The notes: generated by a model not told the origin, from the sequence alone. A DNA stretch of 64,000 nt from Heterobilharzia americana (GCA_944470555.2 OX104127.1:93582708-93646707), one strand, 5' to 3'; counted from the first letter of the stretch, positions 49,890 through 63,180 are shown. A program made the numbers and translations.

Positions 49890-50500
49890 TTGAATTATAA
49901 GTATACGAGTTTATTTGATGAAGATAGAGAACCATACGGATGTTGTGACAAAAGCAGTACATGGAATACAGCTAACAAAAATAATGAAAAGACCAAATTT
50001 TTAACTCCCCTTGTTCCTGTTTACTCAGAAGCAGTCCAGATGTTGGAGGATGGTATAACTGAAGAATCCAACACCCAGTACCTTTCTTCTATGCTGTTAA
50101 TGAATAAGTTAGGCAGGAAATATAGGTTCTGTGGATTTTACAGAGCTAAACAGAATTACTGATATAAAATCATGTCCGATACTGACGGTATCTCAAACAC
50201 CATACTGCACACGGTATTGAAATTACACCCGGTTAACTGGTGGTCCCCGATAACAGGTGATAGAGAGAAAACGGCTTCCATAGTGAGGCAGAAACACTAT
50301 CAATTTATAGGAATGTCATTTGGCCTTGCAGGAGCACTGTTTACTTTTAGACGGCTAGTGGCGTAACCGCTTAATAATTTGAAGAAAGTTGAAGTCTGTA
50401 GTAATGAATTTGTGGTGTATACTTTATCCGAGATAGATCATCTGGAATATTTAGAGGCTGTTGTGAAACTCATAAGAAGGGTTTTGATAACGCATTAACT
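49890..50500 (+). pseudogene. Ty3/Gypsy reverse-transcriptase fragment, unit 1
   Basis: Begins with LFDEDREPYGCCD (family LFxxDGEPLGxCD, the linker before RT), then PLVPVYSEAVQMLEDGITEE, SSMLLMNKLGRKYRFCGFYR (family SSSVLLVKKKDGSYRFCVDYR), a stop at 50160, then SDTDGISNTILHTVLKLHPV, REKTASIVRQKHYQFIGMSF (family REKTAFVVxxGHYQFxxMPF), GLAGALFTFRRLVA and a stop. The catalytic YLDD region reads VCSNEFVVYT, so both aspartates are lost. No integrase, gag or LTR seen. Not related in position to the fragment at 5465-5830, which shows a different part and better-kept sequence. Confidence 0.85.
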
Positions 50501-51155
50501 TGTGCGAAGTTGCAGATTGCTAGGTACTATGTCAAGTTACACATTCTCTTGACTTTATTTATTCTCTCTAAAAAATATATTTAGTTAATCAAAGATCGTA
50601 TCGGTCAATGAATATAAGGTCTAGTTTTATGCAAATTCTAACTTATCTGCAGTTTAAACGCATGTACATATCACATATAGTTTCATCTGAATACATTTCA
50701 ACTTCGTTTTTGTTTTGACATAATTTATTCAGCATCCTCAAAGAAATGGTTTGTTGTGAATTGGCTAAAAGAGGAAATTGATTTTATATGTATATGTAAT
50801 TTGATCTAAGGATCTTTTGTATGAAAGCTTATCCTAGTTATCAGTGAAGGCAATCACATAAATGTTCAGAGATAACAGAAAATTAACTTAATAACAAGTT
50901 GTGTTCAGAGTTTGTATCTTACTTTTGCATTTTAATTCAAGAGAGAAAATCTTAGCGTTTTCTCACTTATTTATGAGTTGAAGCGGTAATTTCGATTTTG
51001 CCAAGCTAACATTTGTCAAAATCACCAGTTTTTCAGTACTAGGTGTGAATGAAATCCTAACAAACACTTTTGAATTACGTTTTATTTTGCTATCTTAACT
51101 ACATATCGCTAAAAGTTCTCATTACTTTGTATTATCTACTTAAATCGGGCGAAAC
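50500..51155. other. AT-rich filler in unit 1
   Basis: Nothing recognised; repeated at about 57640-58294 in unit 2. Confidence 0.5.
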
Positions 51156-51159
51156 CCTT

Positions 51160-51300
51160 AGGTGATTGAAATGAAATTAAGGACTGGTCAGTTGCAGAGA
51201 ACTCGTAGCTCAAGTGGGAGAGCACACGGTTGGTAACGCACAGGTCACTGGTTCGAATCCTCATGTCATTCACATTTTCATTTCATTTCAATCGTCACCT
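51160..51300 (+). repeat. tRNA-like element with inverted ends, unit 1
   Basis: A-box TAGCTCAAGTGG (51206-51217) and perfect B-box GGTTCGAATCC (51250-51260) are at tRNA-like spacing, and GCTC/GAGC can form a D stem. The anticodon arm does not pair. The element is flanked by AGGTGATTGAAATGAAATT (51160-51178) and its near reverse complement TTTCATTTCAATCGTCACCT (51281-51300). Similar inverted ends surround the tRNA-like pair at 39140-39348. Confidence 0.65.
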
Positions 51301-51304
51301 ACTA

Positions 51305-52490
51305 TGAATTATAGTTTAACCCTAACATAATTCACTTTCATTCTAATTAAGAGATGGAACAGTTGTGTTCGGTAGCAACACTCTCCATTGATTAAATAGT
51401 GTGGAAATGTTTATTTTGTATCAGTTTTCTAATGTCTAAAACATGTCTATGGTACTCAAATGCTGGAGTGTTTGGCAGTGAAAATTATGTCCTTACTTCT
51501 GATAGACTGAATTAGTTGACAAAAAAATCAGCTTAGTAAATGAGGAAAAACAGAGTGTTTCATCCTAATTACTCTTTTGTCTTGTTTTACCAAGTGTACG
51601 AGTCTACCAACCGTAAGATGCACTTTTGCGTTAAAGTCACTACGCATTCAACAAGTTAACTGAGTTCTTCTTTTTTTAATATTTACTGTTATTTAGACAG
51701 TCAAAAGTAGTTTATCTTATGAAATACATCTTAGTCTTGATAATTACAACCTCCTGAGTAATTCGAGATAAAGGTTTATGTTCAGCTAACCCATTTCCGA
51801 ACGGTAGTACAGTAATATAGATAGCGAATTTTTTTCAACTGGTATTCAACCAAAGAAAAATTGAAAAAAGACTGAGGATAACAGTGTATGATACTTTAAA
51901 TGCATGAAGATGGATCGCAATATCAGTTGGGTTATAATTATATAAGCAATGGATTATAGTGTTATCTTAGTTTCGTCACTTGTCATATATAACATTTCTT
52001 GGGTAGAGTTGATTATATCCATTTAAATTTTATTATTTTCTAACTTATCGAAGAGATGAAGTAAATAGGTAAACATTGGTTATCCATAAAGATCTGATTA
52101 TGAATCTCTTTTTACACTTTTGGATGACTAATAGTTTTTTCCAAATAAACTTTAATCCAATATTTGGTTTATCAATCTACTTATCAATCTTACTATTATA
52201 TTTGACGACTGAAAAATGTTAGAATATGTTTTGTGACAAAATATCACCGTATCTTTTCGCATAAAATTACTTGAATGAATAATAAAACTGATAATTTCCT
52301 AATGTAATCAGAATGGAATCTGTAGAAACTAATTCATGATAGTCACTAATTTTTCTGCATTTCCGTAAAATACCCTTAATTTTTAATTAAATTAAATTGT
52401 ACATTAAAAACAATATTTTTGGAATGTACAGATCAGTATTTTGGTGGCTTATGAAGATTTTGTCTTGAAACTTATGCACGTTTATTAACT
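51305..52490. other. AT-rich filler in unit 1
   Basis: Nothing recognised; repeated at about 58444-59629 in unit 2. Confidence 0.5.
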
Positions 52491-52494
52491 GATT

Positions 52495-52850
52495 TTAGGT
52501 TGAAATTCATAATGAACTGACATCAGTTGGAAAAACTTTGGAAACCTGGAAGCATCAGATACCTGATTCGTCCTAGTATGGGTCTTCTCAGCAGTGCGCA
52601 CCCATGGCCTCACCCTGCCAGCGACTGAACTCGAGACCTTCGGGTTTTGTGGCCAGCACTTTACCATTGAGCCTCTGGGTCGGAATGCAATAATCCACAT
52701 TTCCTACTTCTGTCACTTCACGATGAATCGCGACCTGCATCCAATGTCGTCGTTGAGTAACTGTCATCATGTATGACTCGTTTGACAGCACTAGTCACAA
52801 CTTCTTATTGGAACTTCAGGAATCACTTCTCGAAGATAGTCATCAACGAA
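52495..52850 (-). repeat. SINE family B copy (unit 1)
   Basis: Minus strand: A-box-like GGCTCAATGGTAAAGTGCTG (about 52658-52677) and CTCGAGTTCAGTCGC as a degenerate B-box. On the plus strand it opens TTTTAGGTTGAAATTCATAA and contains the blocks GAAACCTGGAAGCATC, CTCAGCAGTGCGCACCC and GGAATCACTTCTCGAAGA. Confidence 0.65.
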
Positions 52851-52851
52851 A

Positions 52852-53285
52852 TTTTATTTTTTAGGTATTATTCATCATGGACTGGGATGAGTTGAAGAAC
52901 CATTGAAAACCTGGGAGCACTGGAAAGCTGTTTCATCCTAGTATGCGACTCAGCAGTTTTCACCCATCAATTCACCAAGCGTCTAACTCAGGATCTTCAG
53001 GTTTCACGATAAACGCGTTAATTATTTAGTGACTAGATCAGAGTTCACTGGTCCACAGTTACTTACCCCTGTTAATTCGCGATATAGTATGACTATCCGC
53101 CAAAGTCTTCAGTTGGCATCTGTCTCACTTCTGAATGTTTTACCTCACAGGTTACAGCTTCTCATTCAAATTTGGGATGCCCGTTTTGAAACATTTCACT
53201 AATAAGCACTATACAGTAAGTAGTTTGATGCCTTTCGATGGTTTTCCAACTGATATCAGTTCATAATAAATACTACCTTACAAAT
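52852..53285 (-). repeat. SINE family B copy with inverted ends (unit 1)
   Basis: Opens with TTTTAGGTATTATTCATCAT and closes with an inverted version, ATCAGTTCATAATAAATACT (53256-53275). Between them are the same ordered blocks as in 52495-52850 but more decayed, including the B-box region. It stands directly behind the previous copy in the same orientation. Confidence 0.6.
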
Positions 53286-53289
53286 AAAT

Positions 53290-56040
53290 TTCTCCAGCGT
53301 TAAGATCATTGGACCATACTGTAAATTGATCTTTGTTTTGATATACTTGTGTTTTATTACAGGCACAAAACCTGACTGTCGGTTTTCCAACTGTTTGATG
53401 CATAGCCCCTTTACTCTCATGTAAACAAAAAGAGTAAATTTCTACCGCCAAATTCGACGCTTCAACAGGCGAAAACAGAAAGGTACTAGTTATTCCACCT
53501 TAGTTTGGGATCTGTCTTCAGTATACATTCACAAGACGATGCAGGGTTGCATCCAGACATCTCAGGTCTGACGGCATGAAAGTATTGCTTCACATTAGCT
53601 ACCAAAGATTCCCCAGTGAAGATGGTCAGTCACCCATAATGTTTGCTGATATTTCCATTATATCGGTAACACTTGGAGTTGCAGAACCTGAACCACTGCA
53701 CCTCACAATCATGATAGATCAAAACAGCGGTTGCCGAAAAACTTTAAATTCTCAATTTCTGTCATGCATGTGAGAGTAAACAAATGGCTGAATATCTGGT
53801 CACGTCTAAAGCCAAAGACATAAACAAAACAACCTTAAGAACTCAGTTTCAAAAGATGTTGTGTGTTAGGACCGAGAATCACAAATCTCATCATTTTATT
53901 TTTTTGCGGTCAGGTAAATCTATGTAAACTCAATGTGTTACCGGTGTGTTACACTACTCTCTCTGACCAACTCCCTGTGTCGTCAGTTGATCTTTCGCTA
54001 GATAAACAAACTAAAATTGGTCCAGAAAAGATTATGTTTCTTGAGTTGAAAAACACTCAAATTCATCAAAGGGTAGGCAAAATTTTAATTCCACACAACG
54101 CGAACTTGCACCCTGGAACCTCGTGAATCATGAATATACTACTGGAAAAAAAGATTGGTGTTTTCAGCCAAACTTTTAAACACACCTTTCTGCTAATAAC
54201 CCAGAAAACTTGATGAATAAATTATAACTGTAGATGGTTGGGTGATTTTAAATAGTCCTTGAGGCTGTTTCTCGTATATATTTGCTTCAGCTATGGAAAA
54301 ACGAAAGTGATAAATCCAATCAGTGAAACACCTTTTTATATTGGGTATGTCACTGAAACCTCTTTTGTACAAAATAATACAAATCATATGAACAGTCTTT
54401 ATCGAACATTATATCAGGCTGACTAATATATTATATTCATATCTTAGTAGGAGACTGGTGAAGGCTTTTGCTTTTGGACGTAGATATTATATTGAAAAAT
54501 GATAAGAAATGTTAGAGATCTGTTTAACAGGAAGGTATTTGGAGTGGCTGACGTCCGAAAACCCCAGTTTCCATCCAATGAGTCGTAAGACCAAGTTGGT
54601 GGAAATACTGTTCCACACGATGATGAAACTTTGTTGAGGGAAAATCCTGAGGGTAGAACATGCTTTGGTTGAAAAATTGTTTTTACAGTAATGGTTATCA
54701 TGGAAGGTACATCATGAAATAGGAACGAAAACCACTTGTTCAGATGAGATTTAGTTGCGAGTATGACTGATCAAAGTCTAATAGTTCCAATGAATAACAC
54801 CTTCAATGCAAAGCTAATGCGTCTGTATACACCGAATTGTTCAATAAATCAAACAAACATGGATAAGTACCCCCCTTATGTCATTTAGAAATACACCTAC
54901 AATCTACATTTATTCGCAAAACATGTATAGTGTAAGTGTATGGGGATAAGCTTGTTCTTACGTATTCAAACTTGTTCTAAAGAATCTACGCTCTAGGAGG
55001 CCAAACAATTTACAAAGTCTGGCTTCACGTTAACTTTGAGACAAGATCAACATTCAGCTTTCAAAAAAGTCACCATAAAACAAAAGTTGAGTTTACTGAA
55101 GTTCACAGAGACTATTTCAGTGAAAAGGGTAAAATTTAACGTAGGCGTCCAAATAAACACATTGTTATCGAGTTATACTTCTGTCTTTTACTATACTGTT
55201 TCAAAATTTTGACTAAAAATTACTGGTTTCAACGTAAACACATCTTCCTCATCTCATATTATGTTCTTGGTCGCTTCATTAATGTCTTACACAATAGGAG
55301 AATATTTTAACGATAACTGATAATTTTTACTGTTTTTCATTCTAATTTAATGTTTCCGACTATTCTATCCTCCACCCTTCGATAGCTAGTGGATTTATGA
55401 GTTTAAACAACTTTTAAGTGTATTGTATTAAAAAACCCATTATTTACTAACCTAGGAACAGCTGAAGAGTAGACTATGAAACGCCAAGACATATCAGTCT
55501 TTTTCTGAACACCCCTCGTTTTACTGAAATTCATGAAAAGAGCTAGATATTTGTAAGTTTCTGCTAATGATAAGTGATCAGCAGAAATGAACCATCGATC
55601 TACTACTTACCAGGTTTCAGCGATCGTTTGTATCATATAAATTCGTGATGAATACTTTTCAGACTGGTCAACTCTTATAAAACTACCTAATGTAGCTACC
55701 CTGATACTTTTTATTTGCATGATAGTGAGTGATATGGAAAGACAAAGTTCACCTGACCAAAGTGATGCATTTGGAAAGTATGTTTTGAATGATATTGGTA
55801 CACGCTTGACCGTCAAGTCAATTTACACCAGACAGGAAAAAAGGAGGCCAAACAGAACTAACTCGTGTAATCATGATTGTTCTATTTGTCCCACCATTCT
55901 CCAGTTTGACACAAGCGAATGCATGATCAGATTGATCAAAGTGTGTTGCCCAAATACATCAAATTGTTAAGATAAACTTAGTCTTTTGATTACCCTACCA
56001 AATTTAAAAAAGGGACTAGTTTTTTCAGCTAATTATTTGA
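53290..56040. other. Unit 1 right part, no recognised gene
   Basis: Short open frames at 53576-53773, 53863-54126 (contains VDLSLDKQTKIGPEKIMFLE) and 55719-55970 (contains DAFGKYVLNDIGTRLTVKSI and several Cys) are kept in unit 2, but that follows from the near identity of the units and is not evidence of function. The last two begin differently in unit 2 because of one-base indels (near 61040 and 62868). I recognise no family. Confidence 0.35.
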
Positions 56041-56041
56041 T

Positions 56042-56206
56042 GCACGTCTTGAACTCTTCTGCTCGCCACAACTAAACAAATTACCATTTAGGCAACATTG
56101 AGGCATCCGCATAGAATCCCATATGCCAAAAGAGGTCGAACATTTCGATCCAATAAAACAACAGAGAATTACGAGTATATCAGTAAATAGCAATAGTTAT
56201 TTGACT
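56042..56206 (+). repeat. Sm-alpha-like SINE fragment at the unit 1/unit 2 junction
   Basis: Starts inside the end of one monomer (GCACGTCTTGAACTC, CTGCTCGCCACAAC) and passes into the next monomer's 5' segment (GAGGCATCCGCATAGAATCC, CATATGCCAAAAGAGGTCGA). The ribozyme core is missing. The fragment stops where the next unit starts. Confidence 0.65.
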
Positions 56207-56515
56207 ATTGCCTCTCAAAAAACTGTCATCTAAATACTTTTAATTGTCCTTCATAACATCCTCACTACCTTGTTTCCAGGTAGGGTAATATTTAGTTTTA
56301 CTTCTCATCCTATAGATTATAAGCGAATCCAGAGATTGTGATGAAATAAACCAGATCTATTTCGCTCCTCAGCCCCCTTTCCTCTTGCATTATTTAAACT
56401 GGTCAAGAGAAACAAATGCATGAAATTCTTGAAATTGTCCAAACGTTTGTGATAAACAAGTGATTCCTCTTGTTCAACTAGAAACTCAAATATTTCTTTG
56501 AAATATTAAGTTAGT

Positions 56516-56745
56516 TTTCACCACGAACTGACATCAGTTGGAGGAGAATTGTAAACCTGGGATCACTGGACAGCCACTTCGTCCCATTACGAGTCTCCTC
56601 AGCAGTGCACAACCATGATCTCACACCGTCAGTGATCGGACCAAGAACCTTCAGGTTCCATGACCATCCCGTTACCACTGTCTATCCAGTGATCTCAGGT
56701 TCCGAATGTTCCAGCAACTGTCAGTCCATGGTGAATACCAAATTC
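56516..56745. repeat. SINE family B pair, collapsed by the 296-bp deletion (unit 2)
   Basis: The minus copy's outer half joins the outer end of the plus copy directly, so both pol III promoter regions facing the junction are lost. Confidence 0.65.
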
Positions 56746-57028
56746 AAATCATCATTCAGTCCAGACTAATTTGTTTTACTGTCTATCTTCCTTGAACTCT
56801 CACAGTAACGGTCGAAGTGAAGGCCATAAAATTCGCTTCCTGTATGTTTTGACGACTAGCTTACGGTGAAGTATACTACGAGCAGATTTCTTGACAGAGG
56901 CAGGTGCAATCATTGATATTAGAAATAGAAGGGTAATGATGACACAAGGATTACTTGTCGAAGGTATTGAAATAGCAGATGTTAGTGCAAAATAAGTACT
57001 GCAGAAAGAAGCACTTGTCATCACTTAG

Positions 57029-57640
57029 TTGAATTATAAGTATACGAGTTTATTTGATGAAGATAGAGAACCATACGGATGTTGTGACAAAAGCAGTACA
57101 TGGAATACAGCTAACAAAAATAATGAAAAGACCAAATTTTTAACTCCCCTTGTTCCTGTTTACTCAGAAGCAGTCCAGATGTTGGAGGATGGTATAACTG
57201 AAGAATCCAACACCCAGTACCTTTCTTCTATGCTGTTAATGAATAAGTTAGGCAGGAAATATAGGTTCTGTGGATTTTACAGAGCTAAACAGAATTACTG
57301 ATATAAAATCATGTCCGATACTGACGGTATCTCAAACACCATACTGCACACGGTATTGAAATTACACCCGGTTAACTGGTGGTCCCCGATAACAGGTGAT
57401 AGATAGAAAACGGCTTCCATAGTGAGGCAGAAACACTATCAATTTATAGGAATGTCATTTGGCCTTGCAGGAGCACTGTTTACTTTTAGACGGCTAGTGG
57501 CGTAACCGCTTAATAATTTGAAGAAAGTTGAAGTCTGTAGTAATGAATTTGTGGTGTATACTTTATCCGAGATAGATCATCTGGAATATTTAGAGGCTGT
57601 TGTGAAACTCATAAGAAGGGTTTTGATAACGCATTAACTT
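57029..57640 (+). pseudogene. Ty3/Gypsy reverse-transcriptase fragment, unit 2
   Basis: Same as 49890-50500, including the stop after RAKQNY and the lost catalytic aspartates. In unit 2 a G-to-T change near 57405 adds another stop in the second half (REKTA region preceded by a TAG), so this copy has decayed further after duplication. Confidence 0.85.
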
Positions 57641-58298
57641 GTGCGAAGTTGCAGATTGCTAGGTACTATGTCAAGTTACACATTCTCTTGACTTTATTTA
57701 TTCTCTCTAAAAAATATATTTAGTTAATCAAAGATCGTATCGGTCAATGAATATAAGGTCTAGTTTTATGCAAATTCTAACTTATCTGCAGTTTAAACGC
57801 ATGTACATATCACATATAGTTTCATCTGAATACATTTCAACTTCGTTTTTGTTTTGACATAATTTATTCAGCATCCTCAAAGAAATGGTTTGTTGTGAAT
57901 TGGCTAAAAGAGGAAATTGATTTTATATGTATATGTAATTTGATCTAAGGATCTTTTGTATGAAAGCTTATCCTAGTTATCAGTGAAGGCAATCACATAA
58001 ATGTTCAGAGATAACAGAAAATTAACTTAATAACAAGTTGTGTTCAGAGTTTGTATCTTACTTTTGCATTTTAATTCAAGAGAGAAAATCTTAGCGTTTT
58101 CTCACTTATTTATGAGTTGAAGCGGTAATTTCGATTTTGCCAAGCTAACATTTGTCAAAATCACCAGTTTTTCAGTACTAGGTGTGAATGAAATCCTAAC
58201 AAACACTTTTGAATTACGTTTTATTTTGCTATCTTAACTACATATCGCTAAAAGTTCTCATTACTTTGTATTATCTACTTAAATCGGGCGAAACCCTT

Positions 58299-58439
58299 AG
58301 GTGATTGAAATGAAATTAAGGACTGGTCAGTTGCAGAGAACTCGTAGCTCAAGTGGGAGAGCACACGGTTGGTAACGCACAGGTCACTGGTTCGAATCCT
58401 CATGTCATTCACATTTTCATTTCATTTCAATCGTCACCT
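58299..58439 (+). repeat. tRNA-like element with inverted ends, unit 2
   Basis: Identical to 51160-51300, A-box at 58345-58356 and B-box at 58389-58399. Confidence 0.65.
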
Positions 58440-59633
58440 ACTATGAATTATAGTTTAACCCTAACATAATTCACTTTCATTCTAATTAAGAGATGGAACA
58501 GTTGTGTTCGGTAGCAACACTCTCCATTGATTAAATAGTGTGGAAATGTTTATTTTGTATCAGTTTTCTAATGTCTAAAACATGTCTATGGTACTCAAAT
58601 GCTGGAGTGTTTGGCAGTGAAAATTATGTCCTTACTTCTGATAGACTGAATTAGTTGACAAAAAAATCAGCTTAGTAAATGAGGAAAAACAGAGTGTTTC
58701 ATCCTAATTACTCTTTTGTCTTGTTTTACCAAGTGTACGAGTCTACCAACCGTAAGATGCACTTTTGCGTTAAAGTCACTACGCATTCAACAAGTTAACT
58801 GAGTTCTTCTTTTTTTAATATTTACTGTTATTTAGACAGTCAAAAGTAGTTTATCTTATGAAATACATCTTAGTCTTGATAATTACAACCTCCTGAGTAA
58901 TTCGAGATAAAGGTTTATGTTCAGCTAACCCATTTCCGAACGGTAGTACAGTAATATAGATAGCGAATTTTTTTCAACTGGTATTCAACCAAAGAAAAAT
59001 TGAAAAAAGACTGAGGATAACAGTGTATGATACTTTAAATGCATGAAGATGGATCGCAATATCAGTTGGGTTATAATTATATAAGCAATGGATTATAGTG
59101 TTATCTTAGTTTCGTCACTTGTCATATATAACATTTCTTGGGTAGAGTTGATTATATCCATTTAAATTTTATTATTTTCTAACTTATCGAAGAGATGAAG
59201 TAAATAGGTAAACATTGGTTATCCATAAAGATCTGATTATGAATCTCTTTTTACACTTTTGGATGACTAATAGTTTTTTCCAAATAAACTTTAATCCAAT
59301 ATTTGGTTTATCAATCTACTTATCAATCTTACTATTATATTTGACGACTGAAAAATGTTAGAATATGTTTTGTGACAAAATATCACCGTATCTTTTCGCA
59401 TAAAATTACTTGAATGAATAATAAAACTGATAATTTCCTAATGTAATCAGAATGGAATCTGTAGAAACTAATTCATGATAGTCACTAATTTTTCTGCATT
59501 TCCGTAAAATACCCTTAATTTTTAATTAAATTAAATTGTACATTAAAAACAATATTTTTGGAATGTACAGATCAGTATTTTGGTGGCTTATGAAGATTTT
59601 GTCTTGAAACTTATGCACGTTTATTAACTGATT

Positions 59634-59989
59634 TTAGGTTGAAATTCATAATGAACTGACATCAGTTGGAAAAACTTTGGAAACCTGGAAGCATCAGATA
59701 CCTGATTCGTCCTAGTATGGGTCTTCTCAGCAGTGCGCACCCATGGCCTCACCCTGCCAGCGACTGAACTCGAGACCTTCGGGTTTTGTGGCCAGCACTT
59801 TACCATTGAGCCTCTGGGTCGGAATGCAATAATCCACATTTCCTACTTCTGTCACTTCACGATGAATCGCGACCTGCATCCAATGTCGTCGTTGAGTAAC
59901 TGTCATCATGTATGACTCGTTTGACAGCACTAGTCACAACTTCTTATTGGAACTTCAGGAATCACTTCTCGAAGATAGTCATCAACGAA
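59634..59989 (-). repeat. SINE family B copy (unit 2)
   Basis: Duplicate of 52495-52850. Confidence 0.65.
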
Positions 59990-59990
59990 A

Positions 59991-60424
59991 TTTTATTTTT
60001 TAGGTATTATTCATCATGGACTGGGATGAGTTGAAGAACCATTGAAAACCTGGGAGCACTGGAAAGCTGTTTCATCCTAGTATGCGACTCAGCAGTTTTC
60101 ACCCATCAATTCACCAAGCGTCTAACTCAGGATCTTCAGGTTTCACGATAAACGCGTTAATTATTTAGTGACTAGATCAGAGTTCACTGGTCCACAGTTA
60201 CTTACCCCTGTTAATTCGCGATATAGTATGACTATCCGCCAAAGTCTTCAGTTGGCATCTGTCTCACTTCTGAATGTTTTACCTCACAGGTTACAGCTTC
60301 TCATTCAAATTTGGGATGCCCGTTTTGAAACATTTCACTAATAAGCACTATACAGTAAGTAGTTTGATGCCTTTCGATGGTTTTCCAACTGATATCAGTT
60401 CATAATAAATACTACCTTACAAAT
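59991..60424 (-). repeat. SINE family B copy with inverted ends (unit 2)
   Basis: Duplicate of 52852-53285. Confidence 0.6.
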
Positions 60425-63180
60425 AAATTTCTCCAGCGTTAAGATCATTGGACCATACTGTAAATTGATCTTTGTTTTGATATACTTGTGTTTTATTACA
60501 GGCACAAAACCTGACTGTCGGTTTTCCAACTGTTTGATGCATAGCCCCTTTACTCTCATGTAAACAAAAAGAGTAAATTTCTACCGCCAAATTCGACGCT
60601 TCAACAGGCGAAAACAGAAAGGTACTAGTTATTCCACCTTAGTTTGGGATCTGTCTTCAGTATACATTCACAAGACGATGCAGGGTTGCATCCAGACATC
60701 TCAGGTCTGACGGCATGAAAGTATTGCTTCACATTAGCTACCAAAGATTCCCCAGTGAAGATGGTCAGTCACCCATAATGTTTGCTGATATTTCCATTAT
60801 ATCGGTAACACTTGGAGTTGCAGAACCTGAACCACTGCACCTCACAATCATGATAGATCAAAACAGCGGTTGCCGAAAAACTTTAAATTCTCAATTTCTG
60901 TCATGCATGTGAGAGTAAACAAATGGCTGAATATCTGGTCACGTCTAAAGCCAAAGACATAAACAAAACAACCTTAAGAACTCAGTTTCAAAAGACGTTG
61001 TGTGTTAGGACCGAGAATCACAAATCTCATCATTTTATTTTTTTTGCGGTCAGGTAAATCTATGTAAACTCAATGTGTTACCGGTGTGTTACACTACTCT
61101 CTCTGACCAACTCCCTGTGTCGTCAGTTGATCTTTCGCTAGATAAACAAACTAAAATTGGTCCAGAAAAGATTATGTTTCTTGAGTTGAAAAACACTCAA
61201 ATTCATCAAAGGGTAGGCAAAATTTTAATTCCACACAACGCGAACTTGCACCCTGGAACCTCGTGAATCATGAATATACTACTGGAAAAAAAGATTGGTG
61301 TTTTCAGCCAAACTTTTAAACACACCTTTCTGCTAATAACCCAGAAAACTTGATGAATAAATTATAACTGTAGATGGTTGGGTGATTTTAAATAGTCCTT
61401 GAGGCTGTGTCTCGTATATATTTGCTTCAGCTATGGAAAAACGAAAGTGATAAATCCAATCAGTGAAACACCTTTTTATATTGGGTATGTCACTGAAACC
61501 TCTTTTGTACAAAATAATACAAATCATATGAACAGTCTTTATCGAACATTATATCAGGCTGACTAATATATTATATTCATATCTTAGTAGGAGACTGGTG
61601 AAGGCTTTTGCTTTTGGACGTAGATATTATATTGAAAAATGATAAGAAATGTTAGAGATCTGTTTAACAGGAAGGTATTTGGAGTGGCTGACGTCCGAAA
61701 ACCCCAGTTTCCATCCAATGAGTCGTAAGACCAAGTTGATGGAAATACTGTTCCACACGATGATGAAACTTTGTTGAGGGAAAATCCTGAGGGTAGAACA
61801 TGCTTTGGTTGAAAAATTGTTTTTACAGTAATGGTTATCATGGAAGGTACATCATGAAATAGGAACGAAAACCACTTGTTCAGATGAGATTTAGTTGCGA
61901 GTATGACTGATCAAAGTCTAATAGTTCCAATGAATAACACCTTCAATGCAAAGCTAATGCGTCTGTATACACCGAATTGTTCAATAAATCAAACAAACAT
62001 GGATAAGTACCCCCCTTATGTCATTTAGAAATACACCTACAATCTACATTTATTCGCAAAACATGTATAGTGTAAGTGTATGGGGATAAGCTTGTTCTTA
62101 CGTATTCAAACTTGTTCTAAAGAATCTACGCTCTAGGAGGCCAAACAATTTACAAAGTCTGGCTTCACGTTAACTTTGAGACAAGATCAACATTCAGCTT
62201 TCAAAAAAGTCACCATAAAACAAAAGTTGAGTTTACTGAAGTTCACAGAGACTATTTCAGTGAAAAGGGTAAAATTTAACGTAGGCGTCCAAATAAACAC
62301 ATTGTTATCGAGTTATACTTCTGTCTTTTACTATACTGTTTCAAAATTTTGACTAAAAATTACTGGTTTCAACGTAAACACATCTTCCTCATCTCATATT
62401 ATGTTCTTGGTCGCTTCATTAATGTCTTACACAATAGGAGAATATTTTAACGATAACTGATAATTTTTACTGTTTTTCATTCTAATTTAATGTTTCCGAC
62501 TATTCTATCCTCCACCCTTCGATAGCTAGTGGATTTATGAGTTTAAACAACTTTTAAGTGTATTGTATTAAAAAACCCATTATTTACTAACCTAGGAACA
62601 GCTGAAGAGTAGACTATGAAACGCCAAGACATATCAGTCTTTTTCTGAACACCCCTCGTTTTACTGAAATTCATGAAAAGAGCTAGATATTTGTAAGTTT
62701 CTGCTAATGATAAGTGATCAGCAGAAATGAACCATCGATCTACTACTTACCAGGTTTCAGCGATCGTTTGTATCATATAAATTCGTGATGAATACTTTTC
62801 AGACTGGTCAACTCTTACAAAACTACCTAATGTAGCTACCCTGATACTTTTTATTTGCATGATAGTGATGATATGGAAAGACAAAGTTCACCTGACCAAA
62901 GTGATGCATTTGGAAAGTATGTTTTGAATGATATTGGTACACGCTTGACCGTCAAGTCAATTTACACCAGACAGGAAAAAAGGAGGCCAAACAGAACTAA
63001 CTCGTGTAATCATGATTGTTCTATTTGTCCCACCATTCTCCAGTTTGACACAAGCGAATGCATGATCAGGTTGTTAAAAGTGTGTTGCCCAAATACATCA
63101 AATTGTTAAGATAAACTTAGTCTTTTGATTACCCTACCAAATTTATAAAAGGGACTAGTTTTCTCAGCTGATTATTTGAT
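60425..63180. other. Unit 2 right part, no recognised gene
   Basis: Duplicate of 53290-56040 with a few substitutions and one-base indels. Confidence 0.5.

Larger units (their letters stand above)
48773..56206 (+). repeat. Tandem segmental duplication, unit 1 (7,434 bp)
   Basis: Starts at ATTGCCTCTCAAAAAACTGT and recurs at 56207 and 63338 in the same orientation. From 49541 onward it aligns with unit 2 at a fixed offset of 7,139 (7,140 after an extra T near 61040), with only scattered single-base differences. It contains SINE family B copies, a Gypsy RT fragment (49890-50500), an ITR-flanked tRNA-like element (51160-51300), AT-rich filler and a Sm-alpha-like fragment at its right end (56042-56206). 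I recognise no functional gene in it. Confidence 0.95.

Noticed and set aside
51200..51265. Possible functional tRNA gene
   Set aside because: A- and B-boxes are good, but the anticodon and acceptor stems do not pair, so it is treated as a tRNA-derived element.
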